From assembly GCF_024158915.1 (NCBI RefSeq), contig NZ_JAMZGF010000048.1, positions 1 through 42,767 on the forward strand: a DNA stretch of 42,767 nucleotides, written 5' to 3'. Position numbers and translations under genes: made by a program. The stretch comes from Chryseobacterium sp. S0630 (GTDB taxonomy: Bacteria; Bacteroidota; Bacteroidia; Flavobacteriales; Weeksellaceae). The notes under the pieces are model-generated. The model did no database searches. It was not told where the DNA came from and saw only the letters and a list, made by a program, of their open reading frames with translations. Shown piece by piece: positions 1 to 8,250 of this stretch. Numbering within the stretch: position 1 is the first letter of the stretch; each line of letters opens with the position of its first letter.

Positions 1-297
1 TCAATGGTCAATGGTCAATTCGCTTCGCTTGTCAATTTATTTTACATACTGCAAACATTCACCATTCACTTTGCAAAGCAAAAATTCACTGGTAAAAGAT
101 CCGTCAATGGTCAATTCGCTTCGCTTGTCAATTTCTTTTACATACTGCAAGCATTCACTATTCAATTTACGAACTAAAAATTCACTGGTAAAAAGATCCG
201 TCAATGGTCAATGGTCAATTCGCTTCGCTTGTCAATTTTTTACATACTGCAAGCATTCACCATTCACTTTGCAAAGCAAAAATTCACTATTGACCTT
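1..297. repeat. Three imperfect tandem copies of a ~100-bp intergenic repeat
   Basis: The block cgcttcgctt recurs at 21-30, 117-126 and 221-230, so the periods are 96 and 104 bp. Each copy holds a tcaatggtcaa run, then cgcttcgctt, tttacatactgcaa, and an attcac/ttcact stretch with tttgcaaagcaaa (degenerate in copy 2). The third copy runs into the stop codon of the beta-lactamase-like gene, whose coding end lies at 287. An open frame at 11-304 exists only because the repeat lacks stops, and its translation is itself repetitive, so I do not call it a gene. The array may extend left of the window. Confidence 0.85.
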
Positions 298-1045
298 TAA
301 ATAAATTAATGGTATAGTCAAGAAGTTTTCCATCGCCATATTCTCCATGTCCGGGAACTACAATTTTCACATCCGGATATTCTTTTTTTACTTTTTCGAC
401 AGTATTGGACCAGGCAGAAACATTAGCATCCCCTAAATATCCTTTACCCGCCTCCAGCTCTTTTAATAAACAACCTCCAAATAAAATATTCTCACTAGGA
501 AAATACCCCACTGCATTATCTTTTGTATGTCCTTCACCAAAAAATTTGGCCAGAACATCTTTGTCTCCCACTTTTAGAACCAATGAATCGTTAAAGCCGT
601 TCTCAGGGATGACAAAATGATTTTCTTTGGCTAATTCGATGGTTTTAGTATATGCATAAGAGGGAATATTGTGTTTATGAAAAGCCATCAATCCTCCTAA
701 ACTGTCATCATGAAAATGGGTTGGAATAATAGCCTTAATTTTTGCATCGAGCTTTTCATTAATCCATTGTATCAGTTCTTCTGAACTTTTGTCATTGGTA
801 GGGGTATCAAAAATAATAGTTTCGTGATGGTCTTTCACAATTAATCCATTACAGGGTACATTTCCGAAATCATTCGTCTGTTTAAAGGAAGTATGAATAA
901 AAGAATTTTCCGAAATCTGAGTAATGATCAGGTTTTTTGATTCATAAATTTTCTTTGCTTTAAAATGATCTTTGCTCTGTGAAGTACAACTTAGAATAAT
1001 AAAAGAGCACAAAATGACCCATATATTTTTAATAATGATCTTCAT
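287..1045 (-). CDS. Subclass B1 metallo-beta-lactamase-like lipoprotein
   Basis: This 252-aa protein should be a zinc hydrolase that opens beta-lactam rings in the periplasm. All six B1 zinc ligands are visible: H110, H112 and D114 in HFHDD, H173 in GEGHTKDN, C192 in GGCLLK and H233 in PGHGEYG. The substrate-binding Lys three residues after the Cys (K195) and the conserved Asn (N208) are also present. The N terminus is a type II signal ending LSC20, so it is probably a membrane-anchored lipoprotein. Chromosomal B1 enzymes (BlaB, IND, CGB) are typical of Chryseobacterium and Elizabethkingia, but from memory this sequence is not close to BlaB or CGB. Activity on carbapenems is inference. No insertion sequence or integron flanks it; the 3' end abuts the tandem repeat. 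Confidence 0.88.
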   Translation of the reverse strand: MKIIIKNIWVILCSFIILSCTSQSKDHFKAKKIYESKNLIITQISENSFIHTSFKQTNDFGNVPCNGLIVKDHHETIIFDTPTNDKSSEELIQWINEKLDAKIKAIIPTHFHDDSLGGLMAFHKHNIPSYAYTKTIELAKENHFVIPENGFNDSLVLKVGDKDVLAKFFGEGHTKDNAVGYFPSENILFGGCLLKELEAGKGYLGDANVSAWSNTVEKVKKEYPDVKIVVPGHGEYGDGKLLDYTINLFKGQ

Positions 1046-1261
1046 GAAACAATTATTTAAGATTGAGATAAGCTAAGGTAAGAATTCATGGAACAAGATT
1101 TGTTAGCTGTTGTGTTAAAAGTGATCAATTGTGAATTGTGGATCATTCCTATGTTTCCGCTGTCAGTTTATTTTAAATAGCATAAAGCTCAATTAAAAAA
1201 AATATAACATTTAAGTTTGTAAAAGTCTCTTTTTTATGGCGATTTTCTTAAATTCAATAGC

Positions 1262-1269
1262 TATTTTTG
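1262..1269 (+). promoter_or_regulatory. TAnnTTTG -7 box for the FUSC-type gene
   Basis: tatttttg matches the Bacteroidota -7 consensus TAnnTTTG. Only four bases separate it from the ATG at 1274, so transcription should begin at or next to the start codon. No clear -33 TTG is visible. Confidence 0.5.
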
Positions 1270-1273
1270 TAAT

Positions 1274-3538
1274 ATGAACTATTCGGCGGAACTAAAAAAA
1301 TTTGTAACCAGTCAGTATGTATATTCTGCCATCAGAATTACATTAGCTACTGTTCTGCCTTGTTTAGTCCTCGCCCACTTCGGGATTTTGAAAGAATATT
1401 TCCTTTTTCCACTGGGAACCAGCTTTGTAGCCCTTACAGATCAGCCTGGACCTTTTATCCGAAGAAGAAATGCCCTTACTTTTGCCATCTGCTGTTTTGT
1501 TTTTGTAGCACTCATTGCAAGCCTTGTAATGAATATCAAAGTATTGGTTCTTCTTGAGGTAATAGTATTTGGGATGTTTTTCTCCCTGATCGGTGTTTAT
1601 GGTCAGAGATTAGCCGCAGTAGGTTCATTATCCCTTGTGGTACTTGCCATTTTTATTGACGGGCACCTTACAGGAAGTAATATCTTTAAAAGTTTATTGA
1701 TTTTCGCTTCCGGCTGTATATGGTTTTTACTTATATTCCTTATTGTAACCACCATTCGTCCTTATAAACTGGCAAGCCAGATGATTGGAGAAAATTATCT
1801 TCAGCTGGCTGAGTTTTTAAAGATCAAAGCCAATTATTATCAGAAAAACCCGGATTTTAATAAGCTGACCACTCAGGTTATTGCCAAGCAGATTGAAATA
1901 AAAAACCTTCAGGAGGATACCAGAGAAACGGTTTTTAAAACCAGAACCATCGTCAATGAATCTACGACAACCAGTCGTCTATTGATGCTGATGTTCCTGA
2001 ACTCAATGGATCTTCATGAAAAACTGATGACTTCTGAAAGTGACTATCAAAAGTTACAACAGAGCTTTGAAGACAGCATGATTCTGGTTAATATCCATGA
2101 TTATCTTAACCTTTTGGCAGAAGAGATTACCAATATTGGAATTGCCCTTCAAAGTGGTACCAGAGCAAAGCCAATGTTTAACCTGGAACAGGAATTAAAA
2201 AACTTAAATTACAATTACTTCGAACTCAGAAATAAACAGCTTTCACCGGACAACCTGGAAAATTTCATGATCCTGCGCCAGATCCTGATGCGTATCTATG
2301 AAATCACAAAAGAAATTAACGAGATCTATAAAGTATTTTCGCAGGATATAAAGCTGGCAAAAAGTTTATCCACCGGGTTAGACCTTAAAAAATTTATGCC
2401 TAATGAACCTAAACTTAATGCTAAGGTTCTAAGAAATAATATATCATTATCATCATCCCATTTCCGCCATGCCATTAGAATTACAACAGCATTATTGCTG
2501 GGATATGTTTTTTCTATGTTCGATTTTCTGGGACTGGGACACACGTATTGGATATTAATCACCATTACAGCGATCTTAAAACCAGCTTATTCCATCACTA
2601 AACAGAGAAACCTTCTCCGTCTCTATGGGACAATTGCAGGAGCAAGTATTGCGTATGGCATTCTGTATTTTGTACATATTAATGGGATTTTATTTGCTAT
2701 TCTGCTCATTAGTATGATCATGTGTTTCAGCTTTTTGAAAGGACGGTATTTCTGGGCAGTATTATTTATGACGATCTATGTTTTTCTCAGCTTTAATTTT
2801 TTAAATCCCGGGAAAGTCAATATTATATTTAAAGACAGAATCTTTGATACTGCTATTGCCGGAATCATAGCTTTTGTTGTATCTTATATTGTATTGCCTG
2901 TTTGGGAACATACCCAAAATCTGGATCTGATGAAAAAGTCTGCCGCAGATAACCTTATTTATTTTCAGAGTGTGATTTCTAAATTCTTAGAGGGAAAGTT
3001 CGATCTTGAAGATTACAAGGTGAAGCGAAAAAATGCCATTATTTCACTGGCTAATCTTTCCGATAATTTCCAGAGAATGATTTCCGATCCTAAAAACCAG
3101 CAGAAGAAGCTGGAAGTTGTGCACCAATTTGTGGCTACATCACATCTGATTACGGCGTATACCGCTTCACTGTCTCAATACTCAAAAAGTAATGAGCAAT
3201 ATCCTGAAATAGATGCTGAAAGCTGGAGCAGAAAGATTGAAGCAGAAATGCAGCAGACCTCTACCCTTCTCAACGGAAATGATGTCAACGAAACACTGAA
3301 AATGGAAAGCCGTCTTGAACCGGAAGATTCTTCCATTGAAGATATGCTTCTGAAAAGAAAGACTGAGATTGAGGAAAACGAAATTGTAGACCGAAGAGAT
3401 CCTGATAAAATATCACATTTAACAGAGCTTAAAAATATCCACGATATTCTGGAGCTGATCTATGATGTAGCAAAGGAACAGAGAAAAGTGATCGAAAAAT
3501 ATAAAAACGAAACAGAGCCTACTCCTCCACAATCGTAA
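1274..3538 (+). CDS. FUSC-family (YccS-like) inner-membrane protein
   Basis: This 754-aa protein has two hydrophobic multi-helix blocks, about residues 15-165 and 395-550. Each is followed by a charged, largely helical cytoplasmic region. That duplicated plan is typical of the fusaric-acid-resistance/YccS superfamily, which is linked to efflux of aromatic acids, though substrates are mostly unknown. The conserved SFVALTDQPGP near residue 50 and the repeated HAIRIT motif starting the second block support the call. The ATG is set by the box at 1262-1269. The last 20 bp overlap tail-to-tail with the convergent phosphopantetheinyl transferase gene, so no separate terminator fits between them. Confidence 0.85.
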   Translation: MNYSAELKKFVTSQYVYSAIRITLATVLPCLVLAHFGILKEYFLFPLGTSFVALTDQPGPFIRRRNALTFAICCFVFVALIASLVMNIKVLVLLEVIVFGMFFSLIGVYGQRLAAVGSLSLVVLAIFIDGHLTGSNIFKSLLIFASGCIWFLLIFLIVTTIRPYKLASQMIGENYLQLAEFLKIKANYYQKNPDFNKLTTQVIAKQIEIKNLQEDTRETVFKTRTIVNESTTTSRLLMLMFLNSMDLHEKLMTSESDYQKLQQSFEDSMILVNIHDYLNLLAEEITNIGIALQSGTRAKPMFNLEQELKNLNYNYFELRNKQLSPDNLENFMILRQILMRIYEITKEINEIYKVFSQDIKLAKSLSTGLDLKKFMPNEPKLNAKVLRNNISLSSSHFRHAIRITTALLLGYVFSMFDFLGLGHTYWILITITAILKPAYSITKQRNLLRLYGTIAGASIAYGILYFVHINGILFAILLISMIMCFSFLKGRYFWAVLFMTIYVFLSFNFLNPGKVNIIFKDRIFDTAIAGIIAFVVSYIVLPVWEHTQNLDLMKKSAADNLIYFQSVISKFLEGKFDLEDYKVKRKNAIISLANLSDNFQRMISDPKNQQKKLEVVHQFVATSHLITAYTASLSQYSKSNEQYPEIDAESWSRKIEAEMQQTSTLLNGNDVNETLKMESRLEPEDSSIEDMLLKRKTEIEENEIVDRRDPDKISHLTELKNIHDILELIYDVAKEQRKVIEKYKNETEPTPPQS

Positions 3539-4133
3539 AGCAGTAGTCGTCAAAAAATTCTACCCTCGCTTTGAATTCATCTGAAAACTCATCATCATAT
3601 ACACGACAGCTTATTTTATGAAGATGTTTTAACTCGAAAGGTTTTACTTCATAATTCTTTTTCAAAGACCAGTATTTAGAGTGATGGATTTTGTACATAC
3701 TTTCCTTTACACTCCATATAATAGTATAGAAAGTATCAGCTTTATCCTCAGGAATAAATCCACGCTCATTTTCATAGGTGAATTTATCAATCACCCTTAA
3801 AATCTTTGGATTGAATTTTTCTACATCGATTCCTATTTTATTTTTAGATATAGCAATCGCTGCAAAGGGAAAAGAATGCGTAATAGAAATTTCCGCATCA
3901 TTGGGAGAAAGAAAAGGTTCTCTTTCTTTGTATAAAATTTTAGAATTAGGTTTCAATCCTTTCAGGAGCTTGCGAACCATCAGGACTTCCAGTAATTTTT
4001 TAGGATGATAATCTTTTACCTTCTCAGCATTTTCCGGTTCCAGAAGTTGGTTGATATCAAGCTCTTCACTTTCATCGTACTTCCAAACCAGGATTGTGGC
4101 ATTATCATCTGAAAAATCTCTGTAGAGGGGCAT
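3519..4133 (-). CDS. 4'-phosphopantetheinyl transferase family protein
   Basis: The product (204 aa from the ATG) should transfer the phosphopantetheine arm of CoA to a carrier-protein serine. It carries the superfamily signatures: an ISITHS motif, the Mg-binding D-x-E in IGIDVEKFNP and WSVKESMYK. Length and motif order resemble the Sfp/EntD-type fold more than the ~120-aa AcpS. An upstream in-frame TTG at 4151 would add six residues, but it lies inside the -7 box at 4149-4156, so I choose the ATG at 4133. No polyketide or peptide synthase lies in the window, so the carrier protein is unknown; fatty-acid ACP or flexirubin-type carriers are possible. Confidence 0.87.
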   Translation of the reverse strand: MPLYRDFSDDNATILVWKYDESEELDINQLLEPENAEKVKDYHPKKLLEVLMVRKLLKGLKPNSKILYKEREPFLSPNDAEISITHSFPFAAIAISKNKIGIDVEKFNPKILRVIDKFTYENERGFIPEDKADTFYTIIWSVKESMYKIHHSKYWSLKKNYEVKPFELKHLHKISCRVYDDEFSDEFKARVEFFDDYCFTIVEE

Positions 4134-4148
4134 TCTTTTTTTATTGGA

Positions 4149-4156
4149 CAAAAATA
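4149..4156 (-). promoter_or_regulatory. TAnnTTTG -7 box for the phosphopantetheinyl transferase gene
   Basis: Read on the minus strand the sequence is tatttttg. It lies 15 bases upstream of the ATG at 4133, giving a leader of roughly 10 nt. It overlaps the alternative TTG start, which is evidence against that start. Confidence 0.5.
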
Positions 4157-4169
4157 CTAAAAAAAGCTT

Positions 4170-4397
4170 GAAGATGGGAGCTGGAGGATGGAAGTTACTA
4201 TTTGTTATAAAAACAACAGATCAATAAAGTGAGAAGAATTCATTGATGGAAAAAAAGGAATGAGGAAAGGAAGATGGATGCTGGAAGGCGGAAGTTACTA
4301 TTCGTTATAAAAATAAATTAAAGATTAAATAAAAAAATGTTCATGAAAAACGGATTTTTTGTTTCCTTAATCTTTACAAGCATCCAGCATCCGGCTT
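4170..4397. repeat. Two direct copies of a ~44-bp purine-rich repeat and an inverted partial copy
   Basis: Copies at 4170-4213 and 4270-4313 share gaagatgg, a gctgga core, ggaagttacta and gttataaaaa. A partial inverted copy (catccagcatccgg) lies at 4381-4394, just before the HugZ-like stop codon. Related purine-rich ggaagctggaag stretches occur at about 14330-14360 and 19335-19368. This looks like a dispersed intergenic repeat with no coding capacity. Confidence 0.6.
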
Positions 4398-4399
4398 AA

Positions 4400-4918
4400 T
4401 TATTTAGACTGATGATTCACATCATTTCTATGCTCTACAATTTCCAGATTGGAATCTACAAAATAAGCGCTTCCAAATCCGTTAACATAAGATCCTTTTA
4501 CAGGTTGCAATGCAATTAAAATAAAATCTCCCATTTCGGAAATTACATCTACCACTTTTCCATGAGCTTCTTTAAGTTTTGCAACTACAGTATTCCATAC
4601 TTCAGAATCTCTTTCAATCTGAGAAGTAGCTGCTTCAATTGTTAAACGTTCACGGGCATAGATCTGTTTGGTTGCTGATTCATCTTCAATAAACATAATG
4701 GATGTTTTTCTTCCGTCTGCAAGGTTTTTAGTATGTTTTGCCATGAAAGATACCAGAATATAAAAAGTCTGATCTACCTGTACAAAAGGAGCATAACTTG
4801 AGTTAGGATTTCCTTCTGCATCCACAGTAGCCAGAATGATGCTCTTAGAAGCATTGATTAATTCTTTTACTTTAGGAGTAACTGGCTTGGCTTTCTTTTC
4901 TGTATGAGTTTGATTCAT
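4400..4918 (-). CDS. HugZ-like / pyridoxamine 5'-phosphate oxidase-fold protein
   Basis: This is a 172-aa cytoplasmic protein without a signal peptide. The segment SIILATVDAEGNPNSSYAPF is the N-terminal strand pattern of split-barrel flavin/heme proteins, and YARERLTIEA with a following helix resembles the HugZ (heme-utilisation) branch. The family includes heme oxygenases that release iron and flavin-dependent reductases; which activity applies here cannot be told from sequence alone. It is monocistronic, with repeat DNA downstream and ahcY divergent upstream. No Fur-like box was recognised. Confidence 0.72.
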   Translation of the reverse strand: MNQTHTEKKAKPVTPKVKELINASKSIILATVDAEGNPNSSYAPFVQVDQTFYILVSFMAKHTKNLADGRKTSIMFIEDESATKQIYARERLTIEAATSQIERDSEVWNTVVAKLKEAHGKVVDVISEMGDFILIALQPVKGSYVNGFGSAYFVDSNLEIVEHRNDVNHQSK

Positions 4919-5037
4919 AATATATTTATTTATCAGCTAAAATTAACTATTTATATTAAGACTAAATAACATTAACTCATGTTTAATCTCATAAAACTGA
5001 ACTTGGTTTGCCGTTTTTATATCTTAATTATAAATCG

Positions 5038-5045
5038 TAATTTTG
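5038..5045 (+). promoter_or_regulatory. TAnnTTTG -7 box for ahcY
   Basis: taattttg fits the Bacteroidota -7 consensus and lies 40 bases before the ahcY ATG, leaving a leader of about 35 nt. A TTTG at 5007-5010 is 27 bases upstream, too far for the usual -33 spacing, so only the -7 element is supported. Confidence 0.5.
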
Positions 5046-5085
5046 CCTTTCGTTATCAATTGAATTTAAAAACTATTCATTACAT

Positions 5086-6399
5086 ATGAGTACTACAACA
5101 CAATACGTTCCTTATAAAGTTAAGGACATCTCCCTTGCAGAATGGGGTAGAAAAGAAATTACCCTTGCAGAAGCAGAAATGCCAGGTTTGATGGCTATCC
5201 GTGAAGAATACGGACCATCTCAGCCACTGAAAGGAGCAAGAATCGCCGGATGTCTTCACATGACAATCCAAACGGCTGTGCTTATCGAGACTCTGGTAGC
5301 TTTAGGAGCTGAAGTTACATGGTCATCTTGTAATATTTTCTCTACACAGGACCACGCTGCTGCTGCTATTGCTGCTGCTGGAATTCCGGTGTATGCTTGG
5401 AAAGGTTTAAATGAAGAAGAATTTGACTGGTGTATTGAGCAGACTTTATTCTTTGGTGAAGACAGAAAACCATTAAACATGATTCTGGATGATGGTGGAG
5501 ATTTAACTAACATGGTTTTTGATAAATATCCTGAGTTCACAAAAGATATCAAAGGTCTTTCTGAAGAAACCACTACAGGGGTTCACAGACTTTATGAAAG
5601 AATGAAGAACGGAACTTTAGTAATGCCTGCAATCAACGTAAATGATTCTGTTACTAAATCTAAATTCGACAACAAATACGGATGTAAAGAATCTGCTGTA
5701 GATGCAGTAAGAAGAGCTACAGACGTAATGCTAGCTGGAAAAAGAGTGGTAGTTTGCGGATACGGAGACGTAGGTAAAGGTACTGCTGCTTCATTCAGAG
5801 GAGCTGGTTCTATCGTTACTGTTACAGAAATTGATCCAATCTGTGCGCTTCAGGCTGCTATGGACGGTTATGAAGTAAAAAGATTAGACACTGTAGTAGA
5901 CAATGCTGATATCATCATTACTACAACAGGTAACTTCAACATCGTAAGAGGAGAACACTTCCTTAAAATGAAAGATAAGGCGATCGTTTGTAACATTGGT
6001 CACTTCGATAATGAAATCGATATGGCCTGGTTAAACAAAAACTACGGTCAGACTAAATCTGAAGTGAAGCCTCAGGTAGATATCTATACAATTGAAGGAA
6101 AAGAAGTAATCATCCTTGCAGAAGGTAGATTGGTAAACTTAGGATGTGCTACAGGTCACCCAAGTTTCGTAATGTCTAACTCTTTCTCTAACCAGACGTT
6201 GGCTCAGATCGAATTATGGAACAACTCTGCAGCGTATGGAAACGAAGTATACATGCTTCCTAAGCACTTAGATGAAAAAGTAGCTGCTTTACACCTTAAG
6301 AAATTAAGCGTAGAGCTTGAAACTCTTTCTCCTGAGCAGGCTGAGTACATCGGAGTAGACGTAAAAGGGCCATTCAAGCCTGAGTACTACAGATACTAA
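5086..6399 (+). CDS. ahcY: Adenosylhomocysteinase
   Basis: This 437-aa cytoplasmic enzyme reversibly hydrolyses S-adenosylhomocysteine to adenosine and homocysteine and so clears the product inhibitor of methyltransferases. The bound-NAD Rossmann motif GYGDVGKGTAASFRGAG is near residues 225-241. The substrate domain shows GCLHMTIQTAVLIETL and SSCNIFSTQDHAAAA. The C terminus ends PFKPEYYRY, the tail whose Lys and Tyr contact NAD in the partner subunit of the tetramer. Length is full for the family. Codons are regular and highly biased, as for a highly expressed housekeeping gene. It is followed by a strong terminator, so it is probably transcribed alone. Confidence 0.98.
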   Translation: MSTTTQYVPYKVKDISLAEWGRKEITLAEAEMPGLMAIREEYGPSQPLKGARIAGCLHMTIQTAVLIETLVALGAEVTWSSCNIFSTQDHAAAAIAAAGIPVYAWKGLNEEEFDWCIEQTLFFGEDRKPLNMILDDGGDLTNMVFDKYPEFTKDIKGLSEETTTGVHRLYERMKNGTLVMPAINVNDSVTKSKFDNKYGCKESAVDAVRRATDVMLAGKRVVVCGYGDVGKGTAASFRGAGSIVTVTEIDPICALQAAMDGYEVKRLDTVVDNADIIITTTGNFNIVRGEHFLKMKDKAIVCNIGHFDNEIDMAWLNKNYGQTKSEVKPQVDIYTIEGKEVIILAEGRLVNLGCATGHPSFVMSNSFSNQTLAQIELWNNSAAYGNEVYMLPKHLDEKVAALHLKKLSVELETLSPEQAEYIGVDVKGPFKPEYYRY

Positions 6400-6421
6400 G
6401 ATCTCAACAAAACATGATATG

Positions 6422-6455
6422 ATCCCACTATTTCTAAGATAGTGGGATTTTTTTA
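6422..6455 (+). terminator. Intrinsic terminator of ahcY
   Basis: Arms atcccactat (6422-6431) and atagtgggat (6439-6448) form a perfect 10-bp stem with a 7-nt loop, followed directly by a T run. Confidence 0.93.
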
Positions 6456-6477
6456 TGCGGAGAAATAAAGCATTCGT

Positions 6478-6485
6478 TATTTTTG
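6478..6485 (+). promoter_or_regulatory. TAnnTTTG -7 box for the first tandem lipoprotein
   Basis: tatttttg lies 17 bases before the ATG at 6503 and downstream of the ahcY terminator, consistent with an independent promoter. No -33 TTG was found. Confidence 0.45.
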
Positions 6486-6502
6486 TCACCTAAAAAAATA
6501 AC

Positions 6503-7300
6503 ATGAAAAAATTCTTATTTCTGGGACTCATGAGTTCTGTTGTAATCTTTAGCAGCTGCAGCAGTAATGATGATAATGAGGGAAACAATACCTCTTCTAA
6601 GGTGTTATTGAGCAAAGTCACTATAGTTTATTATGACAATCCGGCTCAGCCACAGACAAGCATAGAAACTCTGGAATACAATAATCAGGGTGAGCTTATC
6701 AAAACATCGACAGCTTTAGGAACTTCCAGGTTCGAATACAGTAACGGAAAACCAACTAAAACTACCTATTATAAACCAGATGGTACGGTAGACTATTATT
6801 CAGCTTATACTTACAATGGAGATCTGCTTACCACGGTTAAGGCCATCTATACTACAAATCCGGATTACAACAGAACGATTACCTATAAGTATAATACCAA
6901 CGGACAGATGATTTCTTCATCCCTTTGCCAGTCACCAGCCTGTTCCAATCCCATCGTAGATAGTTTTACTTATGATGGAAACAATATTTCAACAGAAATT
7001 TCAGAAGGTGGAGGATCCAGCTACAGCACAAAAATTGTTTACTCTTATGATGATAAACAGAACCCATACATCAATATCAACAAATACTTAAAAATTATGA
7101 TGGGAAGAGCCTATGCTGTAAGCCAGAACAATTATCTGACGGAAAAAATCAGCTTTAAAAATAATGGAGTCTGGACACAAAACCAAACCCGAACTTCCAC
7201 TATTCAATATAACAGCGCCGGTTATCCTACTCAGGTGATCTCAAAAGAAGCCAACGGAAACCTTTCCGCTCAATATAACTACGAATACATCACTCAATAA
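6503..7300 (+). CDS. Predicted surface lipoprotein, tandem paralogue 1
   Basis: This is a 265-aa lipoprotein with a type II signal peptide and lipidated C19 (FSSC). The mature start SSNDDNEG is acidic like the lipoprotein export signal that sends flavobacterial lipoproteins to the cell surface. The mature part is rich in Tyr, Asn and Thr and contains short beta-strand units such as LEYNNQGELIKTS, FEYSNGKPTKTTYY, YTYNGDLLTTV and YKYNTNGQMISSS. These look like degenerate YD/RHS-type repeats. The next gene is a paralogue of exactly the same length with the same LLSKVT start and YEYITQ end. Function is unknown. Confidence 0.85.
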   Translation: MKKFLFLGLMSSVVIFSSCSSNDDNEGNNTSSKVLLSKVTIVYYDNPAQPQTSIETLEYNNQGELIKTSTALGTSRFEYSNGKPTKTTYYKPDGTVDYYSAYTYNGDLLTTVKAIYTTNPDYNRTITYKYNTNGQMISSSLCQSPACSNPIVDSFTYDGNNISTEISEGGGSSYSTKIVYSYDDKQNPYININKYLKIMMGRAYAVSQNNYLTEKISFKNNGVWTQNQTRTSTIQYNSAGYPTQVISKEANGNLSAQYNYEYITQ

Positions 7301-7303
7301 TAC

Positions 7304-7329
7304 AAAGCTCTCCAAATTGGAGAGTTTTT
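7304..7329 (+). terminator. Intrinsic terminator after lipoprotein 1
   Basis: ctctcc (7308-7313) pairs with ggagag (7319-7324) across a 5-nt loop, followed by ttttt. It implies that the two paralogues have separate transcripts or only partial read-through. Confidence 0.85.
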
Positions 7330-7416
7330 GATGAACTAAATATTTTTTATCCCCTTTATGGCTATTATACCAATAATCGATATATTTAGTTCTTATTTAA
7401 TGAAAACTTTTAATAC

Positions 7417-8214
7417 ATGAAAAACCAATTATTTATTGGATTGATGAGTTCATTTTTATTTCTCAACTGCAGTAGCAATAATGACGAAAATAATGAACCC
7501 AACCCTTCGGATCCTCAAATATTATTAAGTAAAGTCACTACAGTTTATTATACAAGCCCCTCCGGGCCGCATACCAGCATTACAAAATTAGATTATAACA
7601 GTCAGAAACAGTTATTTAAAATTACATCAGAAACTACAACCTCCGTTCTGGAATATGATGGTGCCGGAAAACCTTCAAAAATTACTTACCAGAAAGCAGA
7701 TGGTACCGTAGCTTATTATGAAACCTTTACATATAATGGGGATCAGCTTGCGATGATCAAGAAAGTAGCCCCGGATACACAGTATAACACAACAATGACG
7801 TATACCAATGGTAAAGTTACTGCCAGTTCCACTTGTGAGTCTTCCAACTGTTCCATCCCGTCTACCATGTCATATACTTATAGCGGTGATAATGTTTCCG
7901 AAGAAATATCGGTCGCTGATGGTATTGGCGGTCCACATACTGATAAAAAAGAATATTCATATGATAACAAAGTAAATCCCTATTCTTTGATGGGCAAATA
8001 TTTTAGAATGATTATGGGAGGAGCAGATTTTTTAAGTCAAAATAATTATACCACAATAAAAATAAGTGGCAAAGACGGCACTGGAAACTGGAGCCAAATT
8101 ATGAATTTTACCTATCAGATAGAATATAATAGTAATCAGTTGCCAACTCAGGTCATGGTGAAACTGGATAATAATGATTATGCAAAATATACTTACGAAT
8201 ACATCACTCAATAA
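7417..8214 (+). CDS. Predicted surface lipoprotein, tandem paralogue 2
   Basis: This 265-aa lipoprotein has the lipid-attachment cysteine at C18 (FLNC) followed by SSNNDENNE, an acidic surface-export-like stretch. It matches the previous gene along its full length: the same MK-L-GLMSS signal, LLSKVTTVYYTSP, KITYQKADGTVAYYETFTYNG, the paired cysteines in the CESSNCS region, the MGGADFLSQNNY segment and the YEYITQ terminus. It is clearly a tandem duplicate that has since diverged. The beta-rich repeat pattern suggests a binding or structural role, but no enzymatic motif is visible. Confidence 0.85.
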   Translation: MKNQLFIGLMSSFLFLNCSSNNDENNEPNPSDPQILLSKVTTVYYTSPSGPHTSITKLDYNSQKQLFKITSETTTSVLEYDGAGKPSKITYQKADGTVAYYETFTYNGDQLAMIKKVAPDTQYNTTMTYTNGKVTASSTCESSNCSIPSTMSYTYSGDNVSEEISVADGIGGPHTDKKEYSYDNKVNPYSLMGKYFRMIMGGADFLSQNNYTTIKISGKDGTGNWSQIMNFTYQIEYNSNQLPTQVMVKLDNNDYAKYTYEYITQ

Positions 8215-8218
8215 AACA

Positions 8219-8247
8219 AAGCTCTCCATTTTGGGGAGTTTTTTTAT
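8219..8247 (+). terminator. Intrinsic terminator after lipoprotein 2
   Basis: ctctcc (8222-8227) pairs with ggggag (8233-8238), with one G-T pair, followed by a run of seven or more T. It is nearly the same hairpin as the one after the first paralogue, so the terminator seems to have been duplicated with the gene. Confidence 0.85.
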
Positions 8248-8250
8248 GAG

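Noticed and set aside
1..297. CRISPR array
   Set aside because: Only three units with ~100-bp period and similar sequence throughout; no short identical repeats with unique spacers and no cas genes.
11..304. Open frame of 97 codons across the tandem repeat
   Set aside because: The translation repeats with the DNA repeat, it overlaps the stop of a real gene, and it has no start signal or domain.
287..1045. Recently acquired mobile resistance gene
   Set aside because: No insertion sequence, integron site or transposase is nearby, and B1 enzymes are usual chromosomal genes in this group.
5256..5573. Antisense frame inside ahcY
   Set aside because: It is a by-product of strong codon bias in ahcY; no promoter, start context or recognisable domain.
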